Below are positions 9,211 to 18,612 of a stretch of DNA of 64,000 nt, piece by piece. How positions within the stretch are numbered: position 1 is the stretch's first letter; each line of letters starts with the position of its first letter. Under the pieces are notes generated by a model, which ran no database searches, was not told where the DNA came from, and saw only the letters and a list, made by a program, of their open reading frames with translations. The DNA comes from Lachnospiraceae bacterium. GTDB lineage: Bacteria; Bacillota; Clostridia; Lachnospirales; Lachnospiraceae. A program made the position numbers and the translations under genes. The DNA is taken from contig JAFLSW010000008.1 of the NCBI GenBank assembly GCA_022510725.1, positions 1 to 64,000 of the forward strand, read 5' to 3'.

Positions 9211-9898
9211 GAAATATTATTGGATCATTGCAGGCTGCTTTTTGGGAGGAATCCTGTTATGCGGCTTAGGTGTAGGAATCTGTTTTGCGGAGTTCTCCGG
9301 ATTTTCCTATGCAGGAGACCGGGAATTAGGGCAGGTGGTGGATAAGACTTTATCTTATCGGCTTGATGAAGAAGCAGAAAGGTATTATGTAGATGTCCGT
9401 TCTTTTGGTGGGTACTATGGGTACTATGGTTATGAAGATGTAGCCTTGGTAACAGATCCCTCTCTTGCTGCAAATGAGATACAGGTGGAAGTATCTTATA
9501 ATAATGATCTGGATGAACTTTGGCTGTATGGTCGGGCTTATCCCGAGGAGATTGTGATCAAGGAAGAGGAAGCAGAGCTGACAGAAGACACGGAAACAGA
9601 TCAGGAGGAAACACCTGAGGAGGAAGAAATGACCGGAGAAATGGCTGGAGAGGTATCTGCGGCAGAGATATCCGATGAAGTGCCGAAACAAAAAGAAGAA
9701 GTAAGAGAAGTTATGGTACAGGATATTGGCATTCACTGGGACTATGACGATCTTAAGATCATGATGAAATATAAGGATGTTATTTTGGAAGATCTGAAAC
9801 AGGGACAGATCGGTTCTTATGGACGCAACCCCTATTTTAAAATTACCGGTGTCAGATGCAACCCCAATATAGAAGATAAAATACAGCTCGTATATTAG
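9203..9898 (+). CDS. Hypothetical secreted/membrane protein of the PadR operon (DUF4097 partner position)
   Basis: N-terminal TM/signal, acidic low-complexity segment, overlaps upstream stop. Confidence 0.6.
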   Translation: MLKKYYWIIAGCFLGGILLCGLGVGICFAEFSGFSYAGDRELGQVVDKTLSYRLDEEAERYYVDVRSFGGYYGYYGYEDVALVTDPSLAANEIQVEVSYNNDLDELWLYGRAYPEEIVIKEEEAELTEDTETDQEETPEEEEMTGEMAGEVSAAEISDEVPKQKEEVREVMVQDIGIHWDYDDLKIMMKYKDVILEDLKQGQIGSYGRNPYFKITGVRCNPNIEDKIQLVY

Positions 9899-9899
9899 A

Positions 9900-9928
9900 T
9901 TGTAATTTGTTGGGCGAATTGCTATAAT
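9900..9928 (+). promoter_or_regulatory. Putative promoter TTGTAA-N17-TATAAT
   Basis: -35 9900-9905, -10 9923-9928, upstream of FIST-EAL gene. Confidence 0.5.
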
Positions 9929-9969
9929 GGTCCTAACTGACGAAAAAAGGATTAGGACAGGAGGCCCAT

Positions 9970-12498
9970 ATGAAAGCATACAATCATTTATATGAGACAC
10001 CCCAAAATTTCAATAATTTTGTAGAAGGAATCGGCTTACAGAAAGAGAAACAGCTCTTGGTAAGAGTTCACAGCAGCATTCATTCCATGGAAGAGATGCA
10101 GGATGTCGCAAAGGATATCAAAGCTGTGCTGCCAAATGCGCTGATCATAGGATGCAGCAGTTCCATGGTCGTATGTGAAGGAGATATTCTTTCCGATTCC
10201 TGTCTGGTATCCATTACGGAGTTTGATGATTGCAAGCTGAGAATGGGCATGTTTTCCTGTGTAACAGAAGAGGGAAAAGAAAAAGACGGCGATGTACTCT
10301 GCCGTCAGGTTTCAGAAGAATTGATCAAGAAAGAAGAAGGCCTGATGCTGGTATTCTTCCCCCTTTCTTATTACAAGACTGCCAAATTTGTATCCTGTAT
10401 GAATCGGGAAAATAAAGGTGTCAAAATGGTTGGCGGCGTAGCTTACATAGCGGAAAGTGTTCATCACCAGGCGGAAAACCTTGCCTATGTTTTGTCCGAT
10501 ACCACCGCATCTGCTAACAGCATGGCAGCGGTCATGATGATATCACCTAAGTTAAGCGTATACGAAAATGTAGTAAACGGCGTAGATGCCATAGGACGAA
10601 GCTATGAAGTGACCAAAGTGCATGAACACTTTGTGGATGAAATAGAAGGTGTGGATGCTGCCACATGGTATGAAGATATGCTGGGGAAAGAAGAATTGGC
10701 AAAGGATCCTTCCCTGGCAGGTATTTTTCCCTTGGTATACGAAGGCACGAAGCTTTCCCATAATGTGGTTTTTGAGCCTTATGAGGTTCTTCCGGAGCCC
10801 TATCTATCGGAGAAAAGAAATCGGATCAATCTCTTTAGTGAGATCACCGAGGGAATGAAATTTTCCCTGGGATATTTCGATCCCCAAAAGATCATAGATC
10901 AGATGAATGCTCTATATGCCCAGCTCCACGAAGAGCCCATAGAAGTGGTGTTTATCTATGACTGTCTTGCCAGAATGTGGATGCTGCATGACTGCGCTTC
11001 CTGGGAGGTTTCCCAGTTTAAGGCCACTAATATGAGCGGTGCCATGATGGCAGGAGAGATTGGTTATTTGGATGGAAAAAATGTATATGCCAATTCTACC
11101 TTTGTGGTTGCAGGTCTTTCTGAAGATAAGCAGGCCCGCATCCTGTTAAAGGAAAAGGTACTGCAAAATATTGCAGGACTTCAGTATAACAATGTACAGA
11201 TGATCAATTATCTGCTGACCATCGGCAACAAGCAGTTAAACAGACAGATTAACGAGCAATATGGACAGATGCAGAAAGCCATGTTTTATAATGCCAACCT
11301 GGATCTGGAAAACCAGACCAAATATCTGGTAGATCGTGAAAACGAAGGGCTTAATAAGGCGGCGGTATTTTCTCTAAAGAATGAAAGAGTCATCCGGTTA
11401 TTTCTGGGTCAGGGTGCGCTGCAGGAAGAATTAAAGAAGATCTATGCCAAGCTGAACGAGGATCTGAATGAAAAAGGACTTCGTTTCTATAGCTATGGCG
11501 AATGTGCTCTTTTGATCGCAGCCGGCAGCAACATAACAGATGAAGCTTTTGTTTCCGATATGAAAGAAGCGTTGGAACAGTTGAATTCAGTCATCTGTAA
11601 GGAATTTGTTTTCTCCTATGAATGTGCCATCGTGATGCATGAAGAGGAAGCTCTTTCCAAGCTGGATGAAGCCTTAGAGTATGCGGAGAAAAATAAGATT
11701 CCCTTTGTACTTTACAGCGAAGTAAAAAGTGACGGTGTAGACATCAAAGAAGAAATGCGCATGCTGCAGATCATCAAGGAAGCCCTGGTACAGGATCGGG
11801 TGATTCCTTATTTCCAGGGTATCTACGATAACCGCCAAAAGAGCATCGGCCTCCATGAAGCCTTGATCCGTATTGAAGATGCAGAGGGCAATATGTATTA
11901 TCCGGATCAGTTCCTGCCTGTTGCCAAAGAATATGGTCTGTATGAGGCTTTATCCGTTGTCATGGTGAAAAAGGTCATGCAGATGTTTTTGAATCAGGGC
12001 AGAAAGGTCAGCATCAATCTAAATGTGCGGGACATTTATGACAGGGAAATGATCAGAATGATCTTCCGTTTCTTAGAGCAGGAAAAGCATCCGGAAAACT
12101 TTGTCTTTGAGCTGGTAGAAAGTGAAGAAATACAGGATTACACTTATATTCAGCAATTTGCCGACAGTATCCACGAATACGGAGCAAGGATCGCCATTGA
12201 CGATTTCGGAAGTGGTTTCTGTAACATGATGCATGTGATCCGGATCGATGCGGATATCATTAAAATAGACGGAGAGATCATCAAAGAGATCTGCCATGAC
12301 GAAAATTGTCGTGAATTCCTGGAAATGATCAATAACTGGTGTGCCCATAAGAAAAAAGAAGTCATAGCGGAATATGTGGAGAATGAAGCTATCCAGCAGA
12401 TCATGGAAGAGATTGGCATTACCCATTCTCAGGGTTATTATTATGCACGGCCCATGAGCTGGGAAAATTGTGAAAAAGCCTTGGCAGTCAAAGAATAA
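9970..12498 (+). CDS. FIST-domain sensor with C-terminal EAL c-di-GMP phosphodiesterase
   Basis: N-terminal FIST-like region (PNALIIGCSSSMVVCEGDI...); EALIRI, SINLNVRD, IDDFGSGF, IKIDGEI, QGYYYARP EAL motifs. Confidence 0.85.
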   Translation: MKAYNHLYETPQNFNNFVEGIGLQKEKQLLVRVHSSIHSMEEMQDVAKDIKAVLPNALIIGCSSSMVVCEGDILSDSCLVSITEFDDCKLRMGMFSCVTEEGKEKDGDVLCRQVSEELIKKEEGLMLVFFPLSYYKTAKFVSCMNRENKGVKMVGGVAYIAESVHHQAENLAYVLSDTTASANSMAAVMMISPKLSVYENVVNGVDAIGRSYEVTKVHEHFVDEIEGVDAATWYEDMLGKEELAKDPSLAGIFPLVYEGTKLSHNVVFEPYEVLPEPYLSEKRNRINLFSEITEGMKFSLGYFDPQKIIDQMNALYAQLHEEPIEVVFIYDCLARMWMLHDCASWEVSQFKATNMSGAMMAGEIGYLDGKNVYANSTFVVAGLSEDKQARILLKEKVLQNIAGLQYNNVQMINYLLTIGNKQLNRQINEQYGQMQKAMFYNANLDLENQTKYLVDRENEGLNKAAVFSLKNERVIRLFLGQGALQEELKKIYAKLNEDLNEKGLRFYSYGECALLIAAGSNITDEAFVSDMKEALEQLNSVICKEFVFSYECAIVMHEEEALSKLDEALEYAEKNKIPFVLYSEVKSDGVDIKEEMRMLQIIKEALVQDRVIPYFQGIYDNRQKSIGLHEALIRIEDAEGNMYYPDQFLPVAKEYGLYEALSVVMVKKVMQMFLNQGRKVSINLNVRDIYDREMIRMIFRFLEQEKHPENFVFELVESEEIQDYTYIQQFADSIHEYGARIAIDDFGSGFCNMMHVIRIDADIIKIDGEIIKEICHDENCREFLEMINNWCAHKKKEVIAEYVENEAIQQIMEEIGITHSQGYYYARPMSWENCEKALAVKE

Positions 12499-12549
12499 TT
12501 TTTTCTATCCTTCTTCATACTAAGAAAAAAGAGGAAAGAAGGATAACAT

Positions 12550-12978
12550 ATGAGTGATACGGTTCAGTTGTTAAAGGAAGTGGATAACGGCTGCATTATG
12601 GCAATCAACAGCATGAAGCGCATATCCGATTATGGCATGAGCGACGGTCTTGCCGGCGTGATCGACCATTATCGGGAAGAGCATCTGAAGCTGCAAAAAA
12701 AGGCAGCGGATCTGTTGCGGGAAAGAGGCAGCGGGGAAAAGGAGCCCGGCATGATGGCATCTGCCATGGCAGAGTTTACTACCAAAATGAAAATGGTCAT
12801 GAGAGAGGATAACACCCAGATAGCTAAGATCATGATGGACGGCTGTAACATGGGGATCCAGTCTATTGGAGAACAGATCAGCAAGTACAGCGGCGCCTCC
12901 AAAGAAAGCGTGGGGCTGGCAAAAGATCTGATCAAGACCGAAGAAGATTTCATGCGGGATCTGAAACAGTTTTTATAA
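12550..12978 (+). CDS. Hypothetical helical protein, possibly ferritin-like (DUF2383-like)
   Basis: All-helical ~142 aa, conserved E/H pattern (YREEHLKL, EDNTQIAKIMMDG). Confidence 0.5.
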   Translation: MSDTVQLLKEVDNGCIMAINSMKRISDYGMSDGLAGVIDHYREEHLKLQKKAADLLRERGSGEKEPGMMASAMAEFTTKMKMVMREDNTQIAKIMMDGCNMGIQSIGEQISKYSGASKESVGLAKDLIKTEEDFMRDLKQFL

Positions 12979-13009
12979 AAAATATTTGAAGAAAAATGAT
13001 AAAAGATGA

Positions 13010-13039
13010 GGGTAGAAAGCCATTGCTTTCCACCCTTTT
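13010..13039 (+). terminator. Rho-independent terminator
   Basis: GGGTAGAAAGC catt GCTTTCCACCC TTTT. Confidence 0.8.
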
Positions 13040-13092
13040 CTAGTTTAAAATAGATACATAGACAAGCTATTATAGAAGGAGGAACAAAAAGT

Positions 13093-14241
13093 ATGGCAAA
13101 CAGATTTGTATTGAATGAAACATCCTATCATGGCGCAGGTGCCATTCAGGAGATCGCAGGGGAGGCAAAAGGAAGAAATTTCCAGAAAGCTTTTGTGTGT
13201 TCCGATCCCGACCTGATCAAATTTGGGGTTACGGATAAGGTATTGAAGGTATTGGACGGTGCAGGGCTTGCTTATGAGGTGTATTCCGATATTAAACCCA
13301 ATCCTACTATTGAGAATGTACAAAACGGTGTAGAAGCATTTAAAAAATCCGGTGCGGATTACATCGTTGCCATTGGCGGCGGTTCCAGCATGGATACAGC
13401 AAAAGCCATCGGCATTATCATTAAAAACCCTGACTTTGCAGATGTACGCAGCTTAGAGGGAGTGGCTCCCACCAAAAATAAATGTGTACCCATCTTTGCC
13501 GTTCCCACCACTGCCGGAACAGCAGCAGAGGTTACCATCAACTATGTTATTACCGATGTGGAGAAAAACCGCAAAATGGTATGCGTAGATCCTAAGGATA
13601 TTCCCGTTGTAGCATTTGTGGATTCTGAGATGATGGCTTCCATGCCTAAGGGACTGACCGCAGCAACCGGTATGGATGCCCTGACCCATGCCATTGAAGG
13701 ATACATCACCGCAGGAGCATGGGAATTATCCGATATGTTCCACTTAAAAGCCATTGAGATCATTGCCCGTTCCTTAAGAGGTGCAGTTGCAAACGAGCCC
13801 GAAGGCAGAGAAGGTATGGCCTTAGGTCAGTATGTTGCCGGCATGGGCTTCTCCAATGTAGGCTTAGGTATCGTTCACTCCATGGCTCATCCTTTGGGTG
13901 CGTTATATGATACCCCTCACGGTGTGGCAAATGCCATTATCCTTCCTACCGTTATGGAATATAACGCAGAAGCAACCGGAGAAAAATACAGAGAGATCGC
14001 AAGAGCAATGGGCGTGGAAGGCGTTGATTCCATGAGTCAGGATGAGTACCGCAAGGCGGCTGTAGATGCTGTGAAAAAGCTTTCACAGGATGTGGGCATT
14101 CCTGCTGACTTAAAGGAGATCGTAAAGAAAGAGGATATTCCTTTCTTAGCACAGTCTGCTTATGATGATGCCTGCAGACCCGGCAATCCCAAAGAGACCA
14201 GCGTAGAAGATATTACAAAACTGTATGAATCCTTATTATAA
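13093..14241 (+). CDS. Iron-containing alcohol dehydrogenase
   Basis: GGGSSMDTAKA, GMDALTHAIEGY, HSMAHPLGALYDTPHGVANA motifs. Confidence 0.95.
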   Translation: MANRFVLNETSYHGAGAIQEIAGEAKGRNFQKAFVCSDPDLIKFGVTDKVLKVLDGAGLAYEVYSDIKPNPTIENVQNGVEAFKKSGADYIVAIGGGSSMDTAKAIGIIIKNPDFADVRSLEGVAPTKNKCVPIFAVPTTAGTAAEVTINYVITDVEKNRKMVCVDPKDIPVVAFVDSEMMASMPKGLTAATGMDALTHAIEGYITAGAWELSDMFHLKAIEIIARSLRGAVANEPEGREGMALGQYVAGMGFSNVGLGIVHSMAHPLGALYDTPHGVANAIILPTVMEYNAEATGEKYREIARAMGVEGVDSMSQDEYRKAAVDAVKKLSQDVGIPADLKEIVKKEDIPFLAQSAYDDACRPGNPKETSVEDITKLYESLL

Positions 14242-14256
14242 GAAATGTGATAGGTT

Positions 14257-14286
14257 AAGGGCTCTGCGATAATTTGCAGAGTCCTT
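14257..14286 (+). terminator. Stem-loop, probable terminator
   Basis: AAGGGCTCTGC / GCAGAGTCCTT, weak U-tract. Confidence 0.5.
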
Positions 14287-14307
14287 ATCATATTTTAGGA
14301 GGCAGAT

Positions 14308-14517
14308 ATGTTTGGCAAAGTCAGTGAGAAATATGACAAAGAAAAGCAGAAGCCGGTAATCAGAGTCAGTATTTGTACCGGTGAGAAGGTAGCAGGTTTT
14401 GTGGATATAAAAAGCGGAAAGTTTACGGATGTCATGTTGATCAAAACCGATAAGGATATGAAGAAATTTTGTAAAGACTACGGCGTGGACCCGAAAAAAA
14501 TTGAAAAAATTTGGTAA
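14308..14517 (+). CDS. Small hypothetical protein (69 aa)
   Basis: ORF with AGGAGG RBS. Confidence 0.6.
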   Translation: MFGKVSEKYDKEKQKPVIRVSICTGEKVAGFVDIKSGKFTDVMLIKTDKDMKKFCKDYGVDPKKIEKIW

Positions 14518-14598
14518 AAGGATTTATAAAAAGCGATCATTTTGATATGATATTAGCAAGAGATAACAGGAGCATATCAGAAAGGAAGCGAGATACCA

Positions 14599-15525
14599 AT
14601 GTATGACATCATTGTGATCGGTGCCGGTCCTGCGGGGCTGAGTGCCGCAATATACGGGCTTCGTGCCGGAAAAACCGCTTTGGTGCTGGAAGGCAGGATA
14701 TATGGAGGACAAATCATCAATACACCGGAGATAAACAATTATCCCGGATTTAAAAAAATATCCGGTGCTCAGCTTGCCAATGAACTGTATCAGCAGGCAA
14801 GAGGCTTGGGAGCCGAAATAAGAATGGAAAAGGCCCTCTCCATTGAATATGACGAAAATAGCAGCACACACCCGAAGATCAGTGTGAACACTTCCAAGGG
14901 CAGGTATGAAGCAAGTACATTGATCCTTGCCTTGGGAGCAAAGAATCGTCTGCTGGGTCTGCCGAAAGAGGAAGAAATGATCGGTGCCGGCATTTCCTAC
15001 TGCGCTACCTGTGATGGCATGTTTTATAAAGGAAAGACTGTTGCGGTAAACGGAGGAGGCAATGCGGCCCTGGAGGATGTTTTATTCTTAAGCGATTACT
15101 GCGAGAAGGTTTATCTGATTCATAGAAGGGATACTTTTCGTGGTGAGCGCAGAATGCAGAAGATATTGGAGAAAAAAGAAAATGTGGAATTCATTTTAAA
15201 CAGCACTGTTTCCACCCTTCTTGGAGAGGACAGACTGTCAGGAATTCGTGTCAAAGAAAATGGAGGAGAAGAAAAGGAACTTTCTGTAGATGGTCTTTTT
15301 GTTGCCATTGGACGAGACCCGGCAACGGCAATCGTAAAGGACCTGATCACACTGGATGAAAGAGGCTATATACAAGCAGGAGAGGATTGTCATACAGAAA
15401 GAAAAGGTGTTTTTGTGGCAGGAGACTGTCGCACCAAATTGATCAGACAGCTTACTACCGCAGCTGCTGATGGTGCAGTAGCAGCTTTGGCTGCCGTAGA
15501 ATATTTGGATATGGAAGAGATATAA
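14599..15525 (+). CDS. trxB: Thioredoxin-disulfide reductase
   Basis: GAGPAGLSAAIY FAD motif, redox CATCDG, GGGNAALED NADPH motif, FVAGDC. Confidence 0.93.
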   Translation: MYDIIVIGAGPAGLSAAIYGLRAGKTALVLEGRIYGGQIINTPEINNYPGFKKISGAQLANELYQQARGLGAEIRMEKALSIEYDENSSTHPKISVNTSKGRYEASTLILALGAKNRLLGLPKEEEMIGAGISYCATCDGMFYKGKTVAVNGGGNAALEDVLFLSDYCEKVYLIHRRDTFRGERRMQKILEKKENVEFILNSTVSTLLGEDRLSGIRVKENGGEEKELSVDGLFVAIGRDPATAIVKDLITLDERGYIQAGEDCHTERKGVFVAGDCRTKLIRQLTTAAADGAVAALAAVEYLDMEEI

Positions 15526-15527
15526 AT

Positions 15528-16286
15528 ATGATCTATCAAATTACAGAAACAGAAAAGGCTGCGCCCTTATTTGCAGGATGGGAGGAGACATTGATCTGGT
15601 CCTGCCTGCAAAAAGTCATGGGACAGATTTATGGCAATATGGCAGAGACTCCTGATTCAGCCGCGGCTGTATTGGGAGATTTTTGCTTTTTGGCGGGAAT
15701 ACCCTGCAGGAAATTAATTTTGTACCGGCTTAAGGAAAGCAACTTTAAGATCATGATTCCTCAAAATGAACAGTGGGGAAACCTGATTGAGGAATGCTTT
15801 GGGGAAAAAGCAAAGAGGACTGTGCGATATGCCATCAAAAAAGAAAAGGATGTATTTGATACGGAAAAACTAAATAAAATAGTGGAAGCTTTGCCAAAAG
15901 AGTATACTTTACAAATGATGGACGAAGCTTTATTTTCTTATTGTAAGAAAATGGATTGGTGTCGTGACTTTGTATCTCAATATTCTGATTTTACCCTGTA
16001 TCAAAAGCATGGTATGGGGGCAGTTATTTTGAAAGGCGGGGAAGTGATTTCCGGCGCTTCTTCTTATTCCGGCTACCTTGGAGGAATAGAAATTGAAGTA
16101 GATACCAAAGAAGAATATCGGCGGCGGGGATTGGCGGCTGTTTGCAGTGCAAAGCTGATCTTAGAGTGTTTAAAGCGAGGCTGGTATCCCAGCTGGGACG
16201 CAGCGAACAAGTGGTCTGTTGCCTTGGCGGAAAAGCTGGGCTATCACTTTGATCACGAATATCTGGCATATGAAGTGAAAGGATGA
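15528..16286 (+). CDS. GNAT-family N-acetyltransferase (full-length with N-terminal extension)
   Basis: C-terminal EYRRRGLAAVCSAKLI acetyl-CoA motif, NKWSVALAEKLGY. Confidence 0.85.
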   Translation: MIYQITETEKAAPLFAGWEETLIWSCLQKVMGQIYGNMAETPDSAAAVLGDFCFLAGIPCRKLILYRLKESNFKIMIPQNEQWGNLIEECFGEKAKRTVRYAIKKEKDVFDTEKLNKIVEALPKEYTLQMMDEALFSYCKKMDWCRDFVSQYSDFTLYQKHGMGAVILKGGEVISGASSYSGYLGGIEIEVDTKEEYRRRGLAAVCSAKLILECLKRGWYPSWDAANKWSVALAEKLGYHFDHEYLAYEVKG

Positions 16287-16290
16287 TCTT

Positions 16291-16890
16291 ATGTTATCAA
16301 TTGAAGAAATTTTAAAAGGCTTTGAAAAAGGAAGTGATCTTCCGGCAAATCCTCAATGGACAGAAGCGTTTCTTTTGCTTTGTCAGGATGCGATACGGAT
16401 TACAATGGAGTTAAATACAAAGTACCATACTCCCCATGAAATTGTTGAAATTATGAGCCGTCTTACCGGTAAACAAGTAGATAGCAGCTTTCATCTGTTT
16501 CCTCCATTTTATACTGATTTTGGCAAAAATATTACATTTGGAAAGGATGTTTTTGTAAATTCGGGTTGCCACTTTCAGGATCAGGGCGAAATCGTGATAG
16601 GAGATGGCGTATTTATTGGTCATAATGTTGTATTGGCAACAGTCAATCATGCACTGGAGCCATCAAAGATGAGAAAAAATGAGTATGCACCCGTTAAGAT
16701 AGAAGATCATGTCTGGATCGGTTCTAATGCTACCATATTGCCTGGTGTAACAATTGGCAAATGGGCAGTGGTGGGAGCCGGTGCAGTGGTACATAAAAAT
16801 GTAGAGCCTTATACTGTGGTTGGAGGTGTTCCTGCCAAGGTGATAAAAGTGATTCCAGAAGAAGAAAGACACATAGATGAATTGAAATAA
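16291..16890 (+). CDS. Sugar O-acetyltransferase (maltose acetyltransferase-like, left-handed beta-helix)
   Basis: PPFYTDFGKNITFGKDVFVNSGCHF, hexapeptide repeats, VVGGVPAKVIK. Confidence 0.92.
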   Translation: MLSIEEILKGFEKGSDLPANPQWTEAFLLLCQDAIRITMELNTKYHTPHEIVEIMSRLTGKQVDSSFHLFPPFYTDFGKNITFGKDVFVNSGCHFQDQGEIVIGDGVFIGHNVVLATVNHALEPSKMRKNEYAPVKIEDHVWIGSNATILPGVTIGKWAVVGAGAVVHKNVEPYTVVGGVPAKVIKVIPEEERHIDELK

Positions 16891-16898
16891 ATCACGAC

Positions 16899-16946
16899 TT
16901 GAAAAGAGCAGTATGAAATGTTATACTCTAATTATTCTATATAGAA
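16899..16946 (+). promoter_or_regulatory. Promoter TTGAAA-N17-TATACT plus 12-bp palindrome TTCTATATAGAA
   Basis: -35 16899-16904, -10 16922-16927, palindrome 16935-16946, upstream of MarR gene. Confidence 0.6.
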
Positions 16947-16973
16947 ATGTTCTAAAAGGAAGTAAGGAGAGAT

Positions 16974-17414
16974 ATGGAGACAAAAGGTGGATTTTATATT
17001 ACCCAGATCAAGCAGCTGCAGGACCGGATCTTTGAGAAGATGCTACAGGAGCATAACATCCGGCTAAGTGGGGGACAAGGAAGGATTTTATTTATTTTGT
17101 GGAAGACAGATCATCTGACTATTAGCGAGATCAGCCAGAAGACTTCCCTTGCCAAAAACACGGTGTCCATTGTAGTGGATGGCATGGTCAAAAAGAATAT
17201 CTTATCAAGGGACATCAATCCGGAAAATCGCCGTCAGACCATTATATCTCTTACGGACTATGCAAAGTCTTTACAAAAGGAGTACGAAGCTGTATCCCAA
17301 CAAATGAACAAGCTGTTTTATGAGGGGTTTACTACAGAAGAACGGGAAAAGTTTGAAAGTTTCCTAAAACGGATATTGGACACGCTGATCCGGACAGAAA
17401 ACGAGAACAAATGA
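16974..17414 (+). CDS. MarR-family transcriptional regulator
   Basis: LSGGQGRILFILWKTDHLTISEISQKTSLAKNTVSIVVDGMVKKNILSRDINPENRRQTIISLT. Confidence 0.92.
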   Translation: METKGGFYITQIKQLQDRIFEKMLQEHNIRLSGGQGRILFILWKTDHLTISEISQKTSLAKNTVSIVVDGMVKKNILSRDINPENRRQTIISLTDYAKSLQKEYEAVSQQMNKLFYEGFTTEEREKFESFLKRILDTLIRTENENK

Positions 17415-17438
17415 AACAGGATAGAAAGGAGTTTTAAC

Positions 17439-17867
17439 ATGAGAACAAGAGAACAGGTTTTTGATTTTATTAAAAAACGCAAAGTGGCAATATTAGCATC
17501 TGTAGATGAAGAGGGTTTTCCCAATATGAAGGCCATGTTTGCACCCAGAAAAGTAGAGGGAAACTGTTTTTATTTTACAACCAATACATCCTCCATGCGG
17601 ACGCAGCAATATTTAAAGAATCCCAAGGCAAGCATCTATTTTTTTGACAAAGGCCGTTTTATCTATGAAGGGCTTATGCTGGTCGGTTCCATGGAGGTTT
17701 TACAGGATAGAGAAATCAAAGAAGAAATCTGGCGGGATGGTGACACTTTGTATTATCATGGCGGTATAGACGATCCCGATTATTGTGTATTAAAATTTAC
17801 GGCAGAAAAAGGAAGACATTACAGAGACCTGAAAAAAGAAAGCTTTTACATGGAAGAACTAAAATAA
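17439..17867 (+). CDS. Pyridoxamine 5'-phosphate oxidase family protein
   Basis: KVAILASVDEEGFPNMKAMFAPR split-barrel flavin motif, FYFTTNTSSMR. Confidence 0.85.
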   Translation: MRTREQVFDFIKKRKVAILASVDEEGFPNMKAMFAPRKVEGNCFYFTTNTSSMRTQQYLKNPKASIYFFDKGRFIYEGLMLVGSMEVLQDREIKEEIWRDGDTLYYHGGIDDPDYCVLKFTAEKGRHYRDLKKESFYMEELK

Positions 17868-17885
17868 AACAGGGAGGACACTGTC

Positions 17886-18572
17886 ATAGATATCACATTA
17901 CATTATATAGAAAAAGGGAATGGGACACCCCTTATCCTTCTTCACGGAAACGGAGAGGACTATACCTATTTTACACATCAAATTGAATTTTTTTCTAAAA
18001 AATATCGGGTATATGCACTTGATACAAGAGGGCATGGTAAGTCAGCCAGAGGTAACTCGCCTTTTACCATTCGCCAATTTGCCAAGGATCTTTATGACTT
18101 TATGGAAGAGCATCAGATAGCAGAGGCTGACATTTTGGGATTTTCCGATGGAGGAAATATCGCACTTTGTTTTGCGCTTCGCTATCCTGAAAAGGTAAAA
18201 CATCTTATTTTAAACGGAGCTAATTTGGATCCTAAGGGAGTGAAAGCCTATGTTCAAATCCCTATAGAGTTAGGATATCGAATAGCCTCACTATTTGCAA
18301 AAAAGTCTCAGGAAGCACAGAAAAATGCTGAAATGCTTGGGTTGATGGTAAATGATCCAAATATAAAGCCGGAAGAATTGGATTGCTTAAAGATGCCTAT
18401 ATTAGTCATTGCCGGTACAAAGGATATGATCAAAGAAAGTCATACCCGGCTTATTTATAGTCGGCTTTCCAATGCCAAGCTGGTTTTGATAGAGGGAGAT
18501 CATTTTATTGCAAATAAAAAAGCGGAAGAGTTTAACAGAGCAGTAGAACTTTTTATAGAAAGTGATGCATAA
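17886..18572 (+). CDS. Alpha/beta hydrolase; ORF extends upstream of ORF-track start (apparent ATA start)
   Basis: Continuous reading frame IDITLHYIEKGNGTPLILLHGNGED...ALDTRGHGKSA...GFSDGGN; AGGGAGG RBS 17871-17877, 8 nt before ATA 17886. Confidence 0.75.
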   Translation: MDITLHYIEKGNGTPLILLHGNGEDYTYFTHQIEFFSKKYRVYALDTRGHGKSARGNSPFTIRQFAKDLYDFMEEHQIAEADILGFSDGGNIALCFALRYPEKVKHLILNGANLDPKGVKAYVQIPIELGYRIASLFAKKSQEAQKNAEMLGLMVNDPNIKPEELDCLKMPILVIAGTKDMIKESHTRLIYSRLSNAKLVLIEGDHFIANKKAEEFNRAVELFIESDA

Positions 18573-18612
18573 GGAAAGTTTGGTTATCAATACTTGGAAG
18601 GGAGGATTGATC

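Noticed and set aside
9409-9432. Short tandem repeat GGTACTATG x2
   Set aside because: In-frame with the CDS (GGYYGYYGYED) and only two units; explained by protein low complexity
9350-10000. 216-aa minus-strand ORF
   Set aside because: Opposite the PadR-operon third gene and its downstream promoter; low-complexity I/F/Y-rich translation, typical shadow ORF
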